A DNA stretch of 36,063 bases from a virus, in IMG/VR virus record IMGVR_UViG_3300003873_000032, positions 1-36,063 of that record; one strand, written 5' to 3'. Positions 14,903-22,547 of this stretch are shown here, piece after piece. The notes beneath the pieces were generated by a model, which was not told the DNA's origin, made no database searches, and was given only the letters and a program-made list of their open reading frames with translations. Position 1 is the stretch's first letter. Each line of letters begins with the position of its first letter. A program made the translations under genes and the position numbers.

Positions 14903-16044
14903 GTGTCTTCCTTCCATTTTCTTATATAGACCTCTACACGAGGGTTTTCTTTATCCTGCTCACCTACGTAAAAGGCTTCTTTCATACAGAACTTCACGTT
15001 ATCCTCGGATACAAGGTTAGCTTGCTGTGCAGCATCTAGAAATGCTTTACTTACAAGTGAACATACATTTGATAAATCACTTTGAGAGTTCTTGTAGTAG
15101 TAAACATAAGCTGTCTCATATTTACCTGTTATTTTTGGTAAGTTAGCTTTTGTTATTGTTGATACAAAAGCATCATTGTAGAATTGTTTTATATCATTAC
15201 GTAAGTGATAATGTGCTGTATTCCACTTATTCATTGATAGTAGAAATGTTTTATTAGGCTTAGTTTTGAATACTTGAGTGTAGTATACACCTATACTCTG
15301 AGAGTAGTAAGTGTCATCTTTAGGAGGTTTATTAACCTTTTTACCATGGTTAGCATGGAAGTTAAATTCCCTATTCCATTTTACTCTTTGACGTATAGCT
15401 CCAAACTTTGTAGTAAATGACTTACTCAGTGCTTTACCCCTTGTGTGAATTTGTGCAACCCATTTATTAGTTGCCTTTTTAAATGACACACCGGTTATAC
15501 CACTAGTATTCCTTGAGGATCTGGACATATTTTGGTGGTTTATAAAACCATCTACATCACGTAAATTATGCCAGGCATTATTTAACCCATTATGATCTAT
15601 ATGATCAATTTCTGTTGGCCAGTTACCTGTCATGTAGAGATACGCTAATCTATGTAAAAGATACTCTTTATTATTAATACCTGTCTTCAGATACTCACCC
15701 TTTTTAGTCTTTACTCCTACGGTTTCACCAATAGTATGACGTAAAGATAACTTAGCTAATCGTGTAAATACACCTGTATCCTTATCATAGTGAAGAATAT
15801 CTTTTAGTATTTTTTGAGTTAGTTCTCCTTTAAATGTATAAAGGTCTTGTGAGCATTTAGATGAGCAACACTTCTGTCTACCTCTTTTTACATTATTTAC
15901 AGTAGCTTTAAACCCTTTATGGCATGTTGGGCATTCAAACATTGCATAGTGTGCACGTTTCTTGCTTGATGCTTTTGGGTACTCCATGCCTAAGTCCCTA
16001 AGTACTTTTAAAGGCGTATCATTTAGTTGCTTTGTGTTACTCAT
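14899..16044 (-). CDS. HNH-AP2 endonuclease fused to a RusA-like Holliday junction resolvase
   Basis: A 381-aa chimera. Residues 30-65 are zinc-ribbon-like (FECPTCHKGF, then CCSSKC). Residues 125-170 form an HNH_3 domain (LLHRLAYLYMTG, EIDHIDHNGLNNAWHNLR). Residues 180-235 form an AP2 DNA-binding domain (SGITGVSFKKATNKWVAQI ... FHANHG). From about 255 to the end it is RusA-like: a strand and basic helix, then QSDLSNVCSLVSKAFLDAA and VSEDNVKF with the acidic residues of the RusA site, and ENPRVEVYI. RusA cuts four-way junctions. The start overlaps the upstream stop as ATGA, so both parts are read as one frame. Confidence 0.75.
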   Translation of the reverse strand: MSNTKQLNDTPLKVLRDLGMEYPKASSKKRAHYAMFECPTCHKGFKATVNNVKRGRQKCCSSKCSQDLYTFKGELTQKILKDILHYDKDTGVFTRLAKLSLRHTIGETVGVKTKKGEYLKTGINNKEYLLHRLAYLYMTGNWPTEIDHIDHNGLNNAWHNLRDVDGFINHQNMSRSSRNTSGITGVSFKKATNKWVAQIHTRGKALSKSFTTKFGAIRQRVKWNREFNFHANHGKKVNKPPKDDTYYSQSIGVYYTQVFKTKPNKTFLLSMNKWNTAHYHLRNDIKQFYNDAFVSTITKANLPKITGKYETAYVYYYKNSQSDLSNVCSLVSKAFLDAAQQANLVSEDNVKFCMKEAFYVGEQDKENPRVEVYIRKWKEDT

Positions 16045-16286
16045 CCTATCTCCATGTATATTTTAACATCTATCCAATAACAATAAGCCTTGATACCATT
16101 TTGGTTAATAAATTCTGGACATTTAGTACCATCATTAAAAGATAGTTTTAGTATGTCACCACGCTTTTGTCCATAGTCAGAAGTTAACAAAGTATATAAG
16201 GTGTTCTTCTTAATGTAATGGTCAGGTACAATATACCCTTTATCTCCATTACTACGTGCCTCTTCCCAATCATCAATGTAAGACAT
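16041..16286 (-). CDS. small protein of unknown function (81 aa)
   Basis: MSYIDDWEEARSNGDKGYIV... is an 81-aa beta-rich product with no recognised family. The start overlaps the GP88-like gene by 14 nt and has only a weak SD; the end overlaps the HNH-RusA start as ATGA. The YCYWIDVKIYMEIG ending suggests a closing beta hairpin. Confidence 0.6.
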   Translation of the reverse strand: MSYIDDWEEARSNGDKGYIVPDHYIKKNTLYTLLTSDYGQKRGDILKLSFNDGTKCPEFINQNGIKAYCYWIDVKIYMEIG

Positions 16287-16938
16287 AGGCTACTGGGTTA
16301 TTAGTGTAACACATAGTACAAGTGTCACATGATTTCTGACCAGTTATTCCTACAGGACATACATATATACCTTGCTTCTTAGCCTCAAAGATTTCTTCAG
16401 GGGTTATTACATAAGAGTTTACACCTGGACGCTCTTTATTGTTGAGGCCAATGTTATCTGCTGATAGACGGAGGGCTACATTTGAATAATTATTTAGAGG
16501 GAACAAAGAATTCCAACGTATAGGAGAAGACCCATTAGTATCAAGTGTACCACCATCTAGCACTTTGTGTATAGCACTAACCTTATCAGACCTTGTAGGT
16601 AACCAATGTTTAGTATTTGGAGTTTCATTAATAACCCTACGTATACGAGAGGCTAATAGTGGTGTTTCAATATCACCCGAATCAAACCATCTGAAGTAGT
16701 CAAACTTGGAGACCTTAGCTGCCATGCGTTCAACCCAGTCATCCTTCTTGTAATCATCACGGTTGTACTCTCTAACGGCTTTAACTACGGGAAAGCGGTA
16801 CATTCCTTTCTTTGCATAACAGCCTTTACAGACTTCTGCGTCTTTAGCTCCAGGACATGATGTACCTGCAGGTAGTGACCAGGAGCCTACTTTTTTACCT
16901 GTTATTTGCATCTTAGATGTTTGACTAATTTTTGGCAT
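16273..16938 (-). CDS. GP88-family phage protein with cysteine clusters
   Basis: The start is ATG 16938, behind a perfect AAGGAGG; the longer frame to 16989 lacks this. The 221-aa protein follows the Gene Product 88 family pattern: LPAGTSCPGAKDAEVCKGCYAKKGMYRF, then FDYFRWFDSGDIE, and a second cluster CPVGITGQKSCDTCTMCY. The cysteines suggest a metal or Fe-S site. The family is widespread in mycobacteriophages and other phages but its function is unknown. It overlaps the previous gene by 14 nt. Confidence 0.7.
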   Translation of the reverse strand: MPKISQTSKMQITGKKVGSWSLPAGTSCPGAKDAEVCKGCYAKKGMYRFPVVKAVREYNRDDYKKDDWVERMAAKVSKFDYFRWFDSGDIETPLLASRIRRVINETPNTKHWLPTRSDKVSAIHKVLDGGTLDTNGSSPIRWNSLFPLNNYSNVALRLSADNIGLNNKERPGVNSYVITPEEIFEAKKQGIYVCPVGITGQKSCDTCTMCYTNNPVAYVLH

Positions 16939-17146
16939 GAGTAACCTCCTTAAACCAGCGTCTATCGAGTTGAAAGTATTTGCCATCACCTATAGTGTTG
17001 GTAAATGCTAATGGGTAGTTAGTATTATCAGCTAGTATTAGTAGCATATTCACATAGTCAGCTGCTATTATACCTTGCTGACCAGCATGTAATGATTTAC
17101 CAGTGGCTTCTATATGAAGGCCCTTAAGGGATTTCTTAGCTTTCAT
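16925..17146 (-). CDS. small protein of unknown function (73 aa)
   Basis: MKAKKSLKGLHIEATGKSLHAGQQGIIAADY... starts with a basic segment followed by a mixed domain. No family is recognised. The SD AAGGATAAC lies within the preceding 37-aa frame, and the stop is inside the GP88 start, suggesting translational coupling through the whole set. Confidence 0.55.
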   Translation of the reverse strand: MKAKKSLKGLHIEATGKSLHAGQQGIIAADYVNMLLILADNTNYPLAFTNTIGDGKYFQLDRRWFKEVTHAKN

Positions 17147-17249
17147 TGTTATCCTTAAATAGTTGAAGTACTTCTTTCAGTGGTACAAATGTAGCACCTT
17201 CATTGTAAAGCTTATCTAGGTATTGTTGGAGTGTTGTTATGTGAATCAT
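17136..17249 (-). CDS. putative small protein (37 aa)
   Basis: A frame of 37 codons begins at ATG 17249, behind AAAGGAACTCAA, and overlaps the upstream stop as ATGA. It ends 11 nt inside the next gene. The sequence MIHITTLQQYLDKLYNEGATF... has the look of one amphipathic helix plus a short strand. Strong SD and exact packing support it in spite of its size. Confidence 0.5.
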   Translation of the reverse strand: MIHITTLQQYLDKLYNEGATFVPLKEVLQLFKDNNES

Positions 17250-17476
17250 TTGAGTTCCTTTAGGAGTTTTTCATTGTGACGCATAGCTGCAACACATTCA
17301 TTGACATTTTGAGAGTCTCTTTCATGCCAGGGGTTTTTATACAAGTGGGTTATGCGATTGTAAGCTAGAGATATCTTTAAGTTAAGTACATCAGCATATA
17401 GCATTGTAGCCCATTTTGATGTATCAACACCAATACCATATAGGTACTCAGTCTTAGTTAGGCTCACGGTGCTCAT
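17246..17476 (-). CDS. small protein of unknown function (76 aa; start uncertain)
   Basis: The start is set at ATG 17476 (MSTVSLTKTEYL). The longer frame from 17521 would overlap the upstream gene by 68 nt and has no SD. The product looks helical (WATMLYADVLNLKISLAYNRITHLY, in two parts) and ends in a charged helix, HNEKLLKELK. No family is recognised. Overlap with the 79-aa gene is 23 nt. Confidence 0.45.
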   Translation of the reverse strand: MSTVSLTKTEYLYGIGVDTSKWATMLYADVLNLKISLAYNRITHLYKNPWHERDSQNVNECVAAMRHNEKLLKELK

Positions 17477-17693
17477 CCCAATATCTGACACAAGCTTGAT
17501 CAGAAGCCATGTAACCTTCATTATTGAAGAAGTAGGAACGCTTCTCTTCTAGAGTTGTAGCTGCAGAGATCATAGAGTCTAAATCTTGTTGTAGCTCAGC
17601 TATTTGACTAGATGTCATATATAGTTGTGTTGTGCCATTACCTAAGTTGTTGCTAGATACAGCGTTGATGTATATGGTTTGTATAGTATCCAT
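17454..17693 (-). CDS. small protein of unknown function (79 aa)
   Basis: MDTIQTIYINAVSSNNLGNG... has beta character at the N-terminus and a helix SSQIAELQQDLDSMISAAT in the middle, then an aromatic C-terminus. It does not carry the M-D-x-F signature of the paralog array. The start is well supported by AAGGACTAACA in a 20-nt leader identical to that of the next gene upstream. Confidence 0.6.
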   Translation of the reverse strand: MDTIQTIYINAVSSNNLGNGTTQLYMTSSQIAELQQDLDSMISAATTLEEKRSYFFNNEGYMASDQACVRYWDEHREPN

Positions 17694-17710
17694 TGTTAGT
17701 CCTTATATTG
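17691..17710 (-). promoter_or_regulatory. ribosome-binding leader repeated exactly upstream of two adjacent genes
   Basis: The 20 bases ending in the start codon here (CAATATAAGGACTAACAATG) recur without change at 17918-17937, in front of the 69-aa gene. Both contain the SD AAGGA eight bases before ATG. Related forms (AAGGACTAGCAATG, AAGGACCTCTAATG) precede other genes, so this looks like a favoured, perhaps duplicated, initiation module. Confidence 0.6.
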
Positions 17711-17920
17711 TTATTTATTTAGCTCAGCACCTATGGCACCAACACCAGGTATTACAACTATAGTACTATTTGGCTGTATATACCCACCAAGTCTTGAGAT
17801 GTATAAGTTGTTATCTACAAAATTAAATTCTTCTGCTAGCTTTTTTAAGTCTTTAGTTATTGTTGTAATATTCCTACCAGTCCACACAAATGTATAGACG
17901 TCTTCAGAAGTTTTAATCAT
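17711..17920 (-). CDS. small protein of unknown function (69 aa)
   Basis: MIKTSEDVYTFVWTGRNITT... is a compact alpha/beta product with a helix ITKDLKKLAEEFNFV and a glycine-rich end (IPGVGAIGAE). No family is recognised. The leader is the repeated AAGGACTAACA module. It lies just downstream of the primase gene. Confidence 0.6.
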   Translation of the reverse strand: MIKTSEDVYTFVWTGRNITTITKDLKKLAEEFNFVDNNLYISRLGGYIQPNSTIVVIPGVGAIGAELNK

Positions 17921-17929
17921 TGTTAGTCC

Positions 17930-18826
17930 TTATATTGCAGAGAAGAGTGAAGACTCTACTATGTGTTTTGGTTTAGGGTGATCTAAGAAATCGTTGATTG
18001 CATAAAGTAGATCTTTGATGTACTCTTTTGAAGCACCAAGGCGTTTAGCTTTAGCTATAGCTGCCATTGATGTTTTCCAGCGATCACCTATTTGTGCCTC
18101 ATAGGCAAAGTCAAAGGTTGTGTATGGGTTAGCTAGTGCTTCTTCCCTGTCGTACTCATCCGTGTCATATATGGTGTTATCCTCACTTATACGGGCAACT
18201 TCTGCTTTTGCATAGTTGAGGTGAGGGATGGGGTCGATCGTGCCACCAGAGAGCTGTGAGAGTACCTCACGGCCCTTGTAGCCATAGAGTACTTGGGACA
18301 TTGGTAGACGATCTATTTTACCTATGCCAATTTGGTTTGCTATGGATTGGATGAAGGGCTTCCACTCATCGCGAGTAACATGGATAGAGGTAGATAGCTC
18401 TATTATTATGCGGTACTTAGTAGCTTTGCGTTTGTCAGAGGTACGTGCTATATGGTGATTGAGGTTTGAGAGTATTTGATGCATCTCGGTGTCAGTTATA
18501 GTGGTTACATCTACATCATAACATACCCATGAGCAATCACTAATAATGTTATTAACCCCACGTACAAGACCATAGGCATCAGGGTGCTTTTCTTTGTTGT
18601 AGATTGCAGTTGTGTAGTCCTTAAATTTAAACATGTTGAAGCCTACATCTGCTGATAGTAGGTTGCCGAGATCTTCAAATGGTACAAGATGGTGTTCGAA
18701 GCCATAAACACAGTTAAAGGCTACATTAGCCTTCAACTCAGTGATATAGCTGGGGTTTGCATTGTTAGCTATAGCTTCTTGTATTGCATCATTATTAACA
18801 TGTATTAGTGATACATTATGTAGCAT
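17930..18826 (-). CDS. archaeo-eukaryotic (AEP/PrimPol-like) primase, putative
   Basis: 298 aa. SDCSWVCYDVDVTT contains D104-x-D106 after a hydrophobic strand, like AEP motif I (hhDhD). KATKYRIIIELSTSIHVTRDEW resembles the basic/strand motif of phage PrimPol and RepB-type primases. KIDRLPMSQVLYGYKG carries a further aspartate like motif III. The gene sits beside a DUF3987-type helicase and the exonuclease/polymerase genes, a replication-start module. It likely lays primers for the family A polymerase. Fold assignment is from motif pattern only. Confidence 0.55.
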   Translation of the reverse strand: MLHNVSLIHVNNDAIQEAIANNANPSYITELKANVAFNCVYGFEHHLVPFEDLGNLLSADVGFNMFKFKDYTTAIYNKEKHPDAYGLVRGVNNIISDCSWVCYDVDVTTITDTEMHQILSNLNHHIARTSDKRKATKYRIIIELSTSIHVTRDEWKPFIQSIANQIGIGKIDRLPMSQVLYGYKGREVLSQLSGGTIDPIPHLNYAKAEVARISEDNTIYDTDEYDREEALANPYTTFDFAYEAQIGDRWKTSMAAIAKAKRLGASKEYIKDLLYAINDFLDHPKPKHIVESSLFSAI

Positions 18827-18835
18827 TAGAGGTCC

Positions 18836-18991
18836 TTATAGGTTGTGCCAGTAATCACTTAGGCCTCCAGCACTTTCTGGTTTACTGTAGCGTTTTAGTA
18901 GCTCAGCTTGGCCATAGGCTGATAGCTTTAGACCAGATTTAGCTAGGGAGCTGCTTAAGTGTGCTAGTAATAAGTTGAATTGTTTTGACAT
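18836..18991 (-). CDS. small protein (51 aa) between helicase and primase
   Basis: ATG 18991 overlaps the helicase stop as TAATG. The 51-codon frame MSKQFNLLLAHLSSSLAKSG... ends two codons before the primase SD (AAGGACC). It is basic and helical, with no family. It fills the only gap between the two replication genes and could be a bridging peptide, though this is speculative. Confidence 0.5.
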   Translation of the reverse strand: MSKQFNLLLAHLSSSLAKSGLKLSAYGQAELLKRYSKPESAGGLSDYWHNL

Positions 18992-20394
18992 TATGCAAGC
19001 TCGTCTCTATCGTAGTTTGTAACAGCACCTTCAGAGAACTGAATGAAGCCATCTACATAACGATATGTGTTTGTGTCATCATATGACCGTATTAGTTCTA
19101 TAAGCTCTAAGAGCTTATTCTTAGTGGATCCTGTGCCTTTTATGTAGCCAAGTTTGCGTAGTTCATGGATTGTTATTGTTGCATACCCATTTACTGCAAC
19201 TGAGCGTAGGTAGTCACTAGCTAACTCATATGGTTCTTTGGCAAGTTCAGTTTCGAAAGCTTCCATGTCTGGTGCAAATATCTCAGTGAAGTTGATAGCA
19301 GCTACATAGTGTTTTAGTTCTATAGTGGTATCACCCTCTAGGATAGCTAAGGCACCTGCAAACTTTAAGGCTTTCCATTGGAGGTGTTGCCTGTGGAGAA
19401 TTGCCATAGGGTGGCGTTTACTCATTGTTAGTGATAACCACTCGTTGTACTCTTTATAATCTCCGAAGATATCCTCTACTTCACGAGTTACCTCTAGGGG
19501 AACTGTTGTTGTAGAGTCAACTAAGGATGTTAGCCAAGGTTCGAGAGACTCCATTGCCATATAGCAGGCTTCCTTTATACTGTGCTTTTTTTCATGAGAC
19601 TCAGGGATAGATGAATAGATTGGCTTTTGAGCCTCACCATCTGAGAAGCAGAAGTAGCAACGGCGAGATAGCTTGGTAGAGAACTCTTCTTTGAATTTAT
19701 TTTTAACAGCCTCATCCATGGTTATGTTGGTTGGTGAACCAAACATTAGTCCTGAGAATGGTAGGTTCATGATAGGATCAATTTGCTGAGTATCATCTTT
19801 AACGGTTTTAGCTGGGATGTAGCCTGAGTCGTAGCCAACTGCTAGAGCTACTATGTTTTCTGCTATGTCTTTGTTGGATTGAAGCTCTGATCCTATCTCA
19901 GAGACTTGGATGTAGCCTGCTCCAAGTTTACCGGCTTCTAAGGCTGCTAGGTGCTTCATTTGACCTGGTAGGGTGCCAATGCCTGAGAAGAGGTCTCTAG
20001 GCTTTGAGTAATACTTACGCCAATCTGTTGGCTTCTTACCATCAGATTCAGCTAATTCTACTGCTGCTGCTTTTGCTTGAGCTACCCGATATTTGTCTAT
20101 TTTGGCATAGGCTGGTTTGAGGGCTTTACGGATCATCTGCATAGATGAATCTTTACCTACTCCAGAGTCAGCTATGATGAAGGATATGATATTTACAGGG
20201 ATATTTGATTTCTCCCAGTTGATAGGTTTACGTAAGTTACTAGCAAAGACTAGTAGCTCAGTAGCTATCATTAAGGCCTTCATCTTTTCTGGTGCATTGT
20301 TAGCAATTGTGTCCATACCAACTTTAATTATGCCAGGGTATTTATTAGTGAAGCACCCTTGGTTGATTAGTTGTTTTCTGTACATTTCTAACAT
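18991..20394 (-). CDS. DUF3987-like replicative helicase/ATPase
   Basis: 467 aa. It has a Walker A variant FIIADSGVGKDSS after a beta strand, an acidic IQVSEIGSELQ (possible Walker B/sensor region), a FSGLMFGSPTNIT segment and a RR pair in TKLSRRCYFCF. This matches DUF3987-type proteins, RecA/SF4-fold ATPases that accompany AEP primases in phages and plasmids. The C-terminal 90 residues look like a winged helix (ATITIHELRKLGYIKG). It likely unwinds DNA at the fork together with the primase gene downstream. The SD is AAGGACCAACC. Confidence 0.62.
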   Translation of the reverse strand: MLEMYRKQLINQGCFTNKYPGIIKVGMDTIANNAPEKMKALMIATELLVFASNLRKPINWEKSNIPVNIISFIIADSGVGKDSSMQMIRKALKPAYAKIDKYRVAQAKAAAVELAESDGKKPTDWRKYYSKPRDLFSGIGTLPGQMKHLAALEAGKLGAGYIQVSEIGSELQSNKDIAENIVALAVGYDSGYIPAKTVKDDTQQIDPIMNLPFSGLMFGSPTNITMDEAVKNKFKEEFSTKLSRRCYFCFSDGEAQKPIYSSIPESHEKKHSIKEACYMAMESLEPWLTSLVDSTTTVPLEVTREVEDIFGDYKEYNEWLSLTMSKRHPMAILHRQHLQWKALKFAGALAILEGDTTIELKHYVAAINFTEIFAPDMEAFETELAKEPYELASDYLRSVAVNGYATITIHELRKLGYIKGTGSTKNKLLELIELIRSYDDTNTYRYVDGFIQFSEGAVTNYDRDELA

Positions 20395-20403
20395 GGTTGG
20401 TCC

Positions 20404-21360
20404 TTACACACCTGCTACAGGTGCTAATAGATTTTCTCTAGCTTCTTTAGATAGTAGGTTTTTACGGCCTCTGCTGAAGCTACCACAATCTGCACATTTG
20501 TACTGCTGGAATTTAGAGGCGTTAGTGAAGTAGTAACCATCTTCTGTTAAGTGAGATGAACCACATGTTGTACAACGCTTAGTTGTGCTACCAGAGCCTA
20601 CAACAATTGAAGTGTGGGGTTTAGCAAATGGCTTCATCTTCTCATAGATTTCTTCAGTTACTATTACATCCATTTTGTTGTAGGCTTTGTTCTCTGCCCA
20701 TGCTTCATCGTTGCCATGGAGCATTTCAATCCAGATAGTCATACCTGGAAAGTTTTTATGCTCTAATTTACGAGAGCAATTTAGTGACCTAGCAATCCAG
20801 TCAAGAGTGTTACGCTCAAATTTATAGTGGCGCTTAGCTATAGCTAGTGTGTCTATGATACGGTAAGGACTAACAGGTGGTAGGTTATTCATGATTAGAC
20901 GAGTGTTAACCATTGGTGTGTCAAATCGTTTCATATTGTGACCTACTACTATGTCTGCTTCGTTTAGTATTGTTGATAGCTCACCTAGGATATCCTTGTC
21001 ACAGTTGTTGCGATTTGCTCTGTAGTGGACCTTGTCTTCACCTAACCATTTGTAGGCGAAGGATAGGATTGTGATGTCGTCATCACGACGCATCGCATCA
21101 GAGATGTTTACCTGCCAGCGGTTGTAGCTGTAAGCTGTAAAGGGGCTAGTCTCTATGTCCATAACTAAGATACGTGCAGTAGGGTTAGCTACTGTTGATT
21201 TAGTTGGTGCTTTGTACTTCTTTAGGCGAGCTCTTAGTGTAGATGATGGTACTGAAAACATAGCTGCAATATCTACTATAGAGACACCTTCACTGCGTAG
21301 TTGTAGTATCTCGTCCCAATTGTTATTGAGTATCTTTTTAGTCTTTTTATGTGTTGTCAC
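20404..21360 (-). CDS. DEDD (DnaQ-like) 3'-5' exonuclease with HTH and zinc ribbon; separate proofreading subunit
   Basis: 318 aa, starting at GTG 21360 behind AAAGGA. Domains: HTH (about 10-50, VSIVDIAAMFSVPSSTLRARL); exonuclease core with ILVMDIETSP (D68, E70), IVVGHNMKRFDTP and AYNKMDVIVTEEIY (YxxxD); then a C-terminal zinc ribbon CTTCGSS ... YKCADCGSFSRG. In T7-like polymerases this exonuclease is fused to the polymerase. Here the polymerase gene is separate at 22.5-23.9 kb, so this is probably its proofreading partner. The HTH and zinc ribbon suggest independent DNA contact. Confidence 0.82.
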   Translation of the reverse strand: MTTHKKTKKILNNNWDEILQLRSEGVSIVDIAAMFSVPSSTLRARLKKYKAPTKSTVANPTARILVMDIETSPFTAYSYNRWQVNISDAMRRDDDITILSFAYKWLGEDKVHYRANRNNCDKDILGELSTILNEADIVVGHNMKRFDTPMVNTRLIMNNLPPVSPYRIIDTLAIAKRHYKFERNTLDWIARSLNCSRKLEHKNFPGMTIWIEMLHGNDEAWAENKAYNKMDVIVTEEIYEKMKPFAKPHTSIVVGSGSTTKRCTTCGSSHLTEDGYYFTNASKFQQYKCADCGSFSRGRKNLLSKEARENLLAPVAGV

Positions 21361-21369
21361 ATTGTTCCT

Positions 21370-22038
21370 TTAGGGGTGTTTGCTAATTACAGTCTGCAAT
21401 GATTTAGCCATATCTTCTAAGAGTTTAGTAGATTTAGTATAATCTTTATTAACATTTGATGATAATCTAGAATAAGCTATGTTTAAAAGCTTTTCAAGCA
21501 CTGTAAATTGCTTGTTATTATACACTTCGCGTTTTAGAGTTTCAAGCTCCATGATAAGTCCTACATTCTGTCCATTAGTCATTTCACTTAGTACATGGCT
21601 ATATGGAGTTGAACTTACAGGTTTTAAGTTAATTGAAAAATGTGGTATATGTGTACCAATGATATCAATAAAATGTCTGTAGTCAGATGGCTGATAATGT
21701 AAAGTTTCAACTACTGTATCATACTCAAATACTGTTAGCATCTCATCATAAGTGGACTCATGGCAATCAATAAAGTACTCTGCAAACTTACCATGTAAAC
21801 CAACTAATTTGTTTTCTAAGAATTGTGGTAATCCTTTAGACCCAGAGTACATTTTAAAGCCCAAAGCTAGGCAACGATAAATGTTAGCATTTGTATTCAA
21901 GTTTTGTTTTGTAATCTTAAAATTCCAGAAATATTCAGGAGCATTCTCAGCATGCTCACGTATAAATGCCTCTATTGCTTTTTGAGTAGTCATCTTAGAG
22001 AGCTTATCTATTTGTAGTTTATATTGAAAGTTATCCAT
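21370..22038 (-). CDS. M-D-x-F paralog, long form (222 aa)
   Basis: It begins MDNFQYKLQIDKLSKM and is the clearest full-length relative of the 214-aa protein at 24.2-24.8 kb. Shared blocks include STYDEMLTVFEYD with GTYEQFVAAFEGE, HIPHFSI with ILPFSFD, and ELETLKREV...TVLEKLLNIAYSRL with ELEHLKATV...TLLENMLSDAYKQV. It is mostly helical, with no known family. It lies between the polymerase and exonuclease genes. The SD AAAGGATAATA is strong. Function is unknown. Confidence 0.7.
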   Translation of the reverse strand: MDNFQYKLQIDKLSKMTTQKAIEAFIREHAENAPEYFWNFKITKQNLNTNANIYRCLALGFKMYSGSKGLPQFLENKLVGLHGKFAEYFIDCHESTYDEMLTVFEYDTVVETLHYQPSDYRHFIDIIGTHIPHFSINLKPVSSTPYSHVLSEMTNGQNVGLIMELETLKREVYNNKQFTVLEKLLNIAYSRLSSNVNKDYTKSTKLLEDMAKSLQTVISKHP

Positions 22039-22432
22039 TATTATCCTTTATGGTTTTAACCACTTTAGCTATTGCTTCAGCTATGTATGGGTGTACATTA
22101 CGTACTGCTACTAGCCTTGCTAAAGCAATCTCTTGAGATTTAGTTAGTGGAGTTATAGGTGTTGATACCATAGGTTCAATACCTAGAGATAGAAAAAATG
22201 AAGCATAGTTACTAAGCATCATAGGTAATTGCATTTTGCTACCTAGATAGTTAATAAGTGATAACATTTCTTTCATACCATCAGTAGTTTTAACATACTT
22301 AGCATTAAAAGTCCAGTTACTATATATCTCCCTGCAATCAATATACAATTTAGCAGCAGCTTCTTTGTAACCCTTCTTAGTTGTTATAGCCTCTAGCTCA
22401 GCTAGGCGTAGTGTGTAATCAAAGTGGTTCAT
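22031..22432 (-). CDS. M-D-x-F paralog, intermediate form (133 aa)
   Basis: MNHFDYTLRLAELEAITTKKG opens the protein. The following half aligns by eye with the N-terminal half of the 222-aa paralog (YSNWTFNAKYVKTTDGM against YFWNFKITKQNLNTNAN; LGSKMQLPMMLSN against SGSKGLPQFLENK). It looks like a C-terminally shortened copy. It overlaps the next paralog by 8 nt; the SD is AAGGACAAC. Unknown function. Confidence 0.65.
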   Translation of the reverse strand: MNHFDYTLRLAELEAITTKKGYKEAAAKLYIDCREIYSNWTFNAKYVKTTDGMKEMLSLINYLGSKMQLPMMLSNYASFFLSLGIEPMVSTPITPLTKSQEIALARLVAVRNVHPYIAEAIAKVVKTIKDNNG

Positions 22433-22547
22433 TAGTTGTCCTTAATGTAGGTAGCTTGTGTAACATGAGTTGTTTTGTTGTAGTAATTTCTCTAGTACGG
22501 AGTATAACACTATGACGTAGTATAATATGCATTTTATTATTAGACAT
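22419..22547 (-). CDS. putative basic small protein (42 aa)
   Basis: ATG 22547 overlaps the polymerase stop as TAATG. The frame MSNNKMHIILRHSVILRTRE... runs 42 codons and ends inside the next gene. It is basic (several Arg, Lys, His) with no family. The same bases also hold the SD of the downstream paralog, so part of the sequence is constrained for that reason. Support is the junction only. Confidence 0.35.
   Translation of the reverse strand: MSNNKMHIILRHSVILRTREITTTKQLMLHKLPTLRTTNEPL

Noticed and set aside
17450-17521. Longer 91-aa version of the gene ending at 17246
   Set aside because: The ATG at 17521 has no SD and would overlap the previous gene by 68 nt, beyond the 1-35 nt overlaps seen elsewhere.
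20117-20533. 138-codon plus-strand frame opposite the helicase and exonuclease genes
   Set aside because: It lies wholly antisense to well-supported genes and has no SD or domain. The same holds for other plus-strand frames, for example at 8279-8650, 76-369 and 23536-23745.
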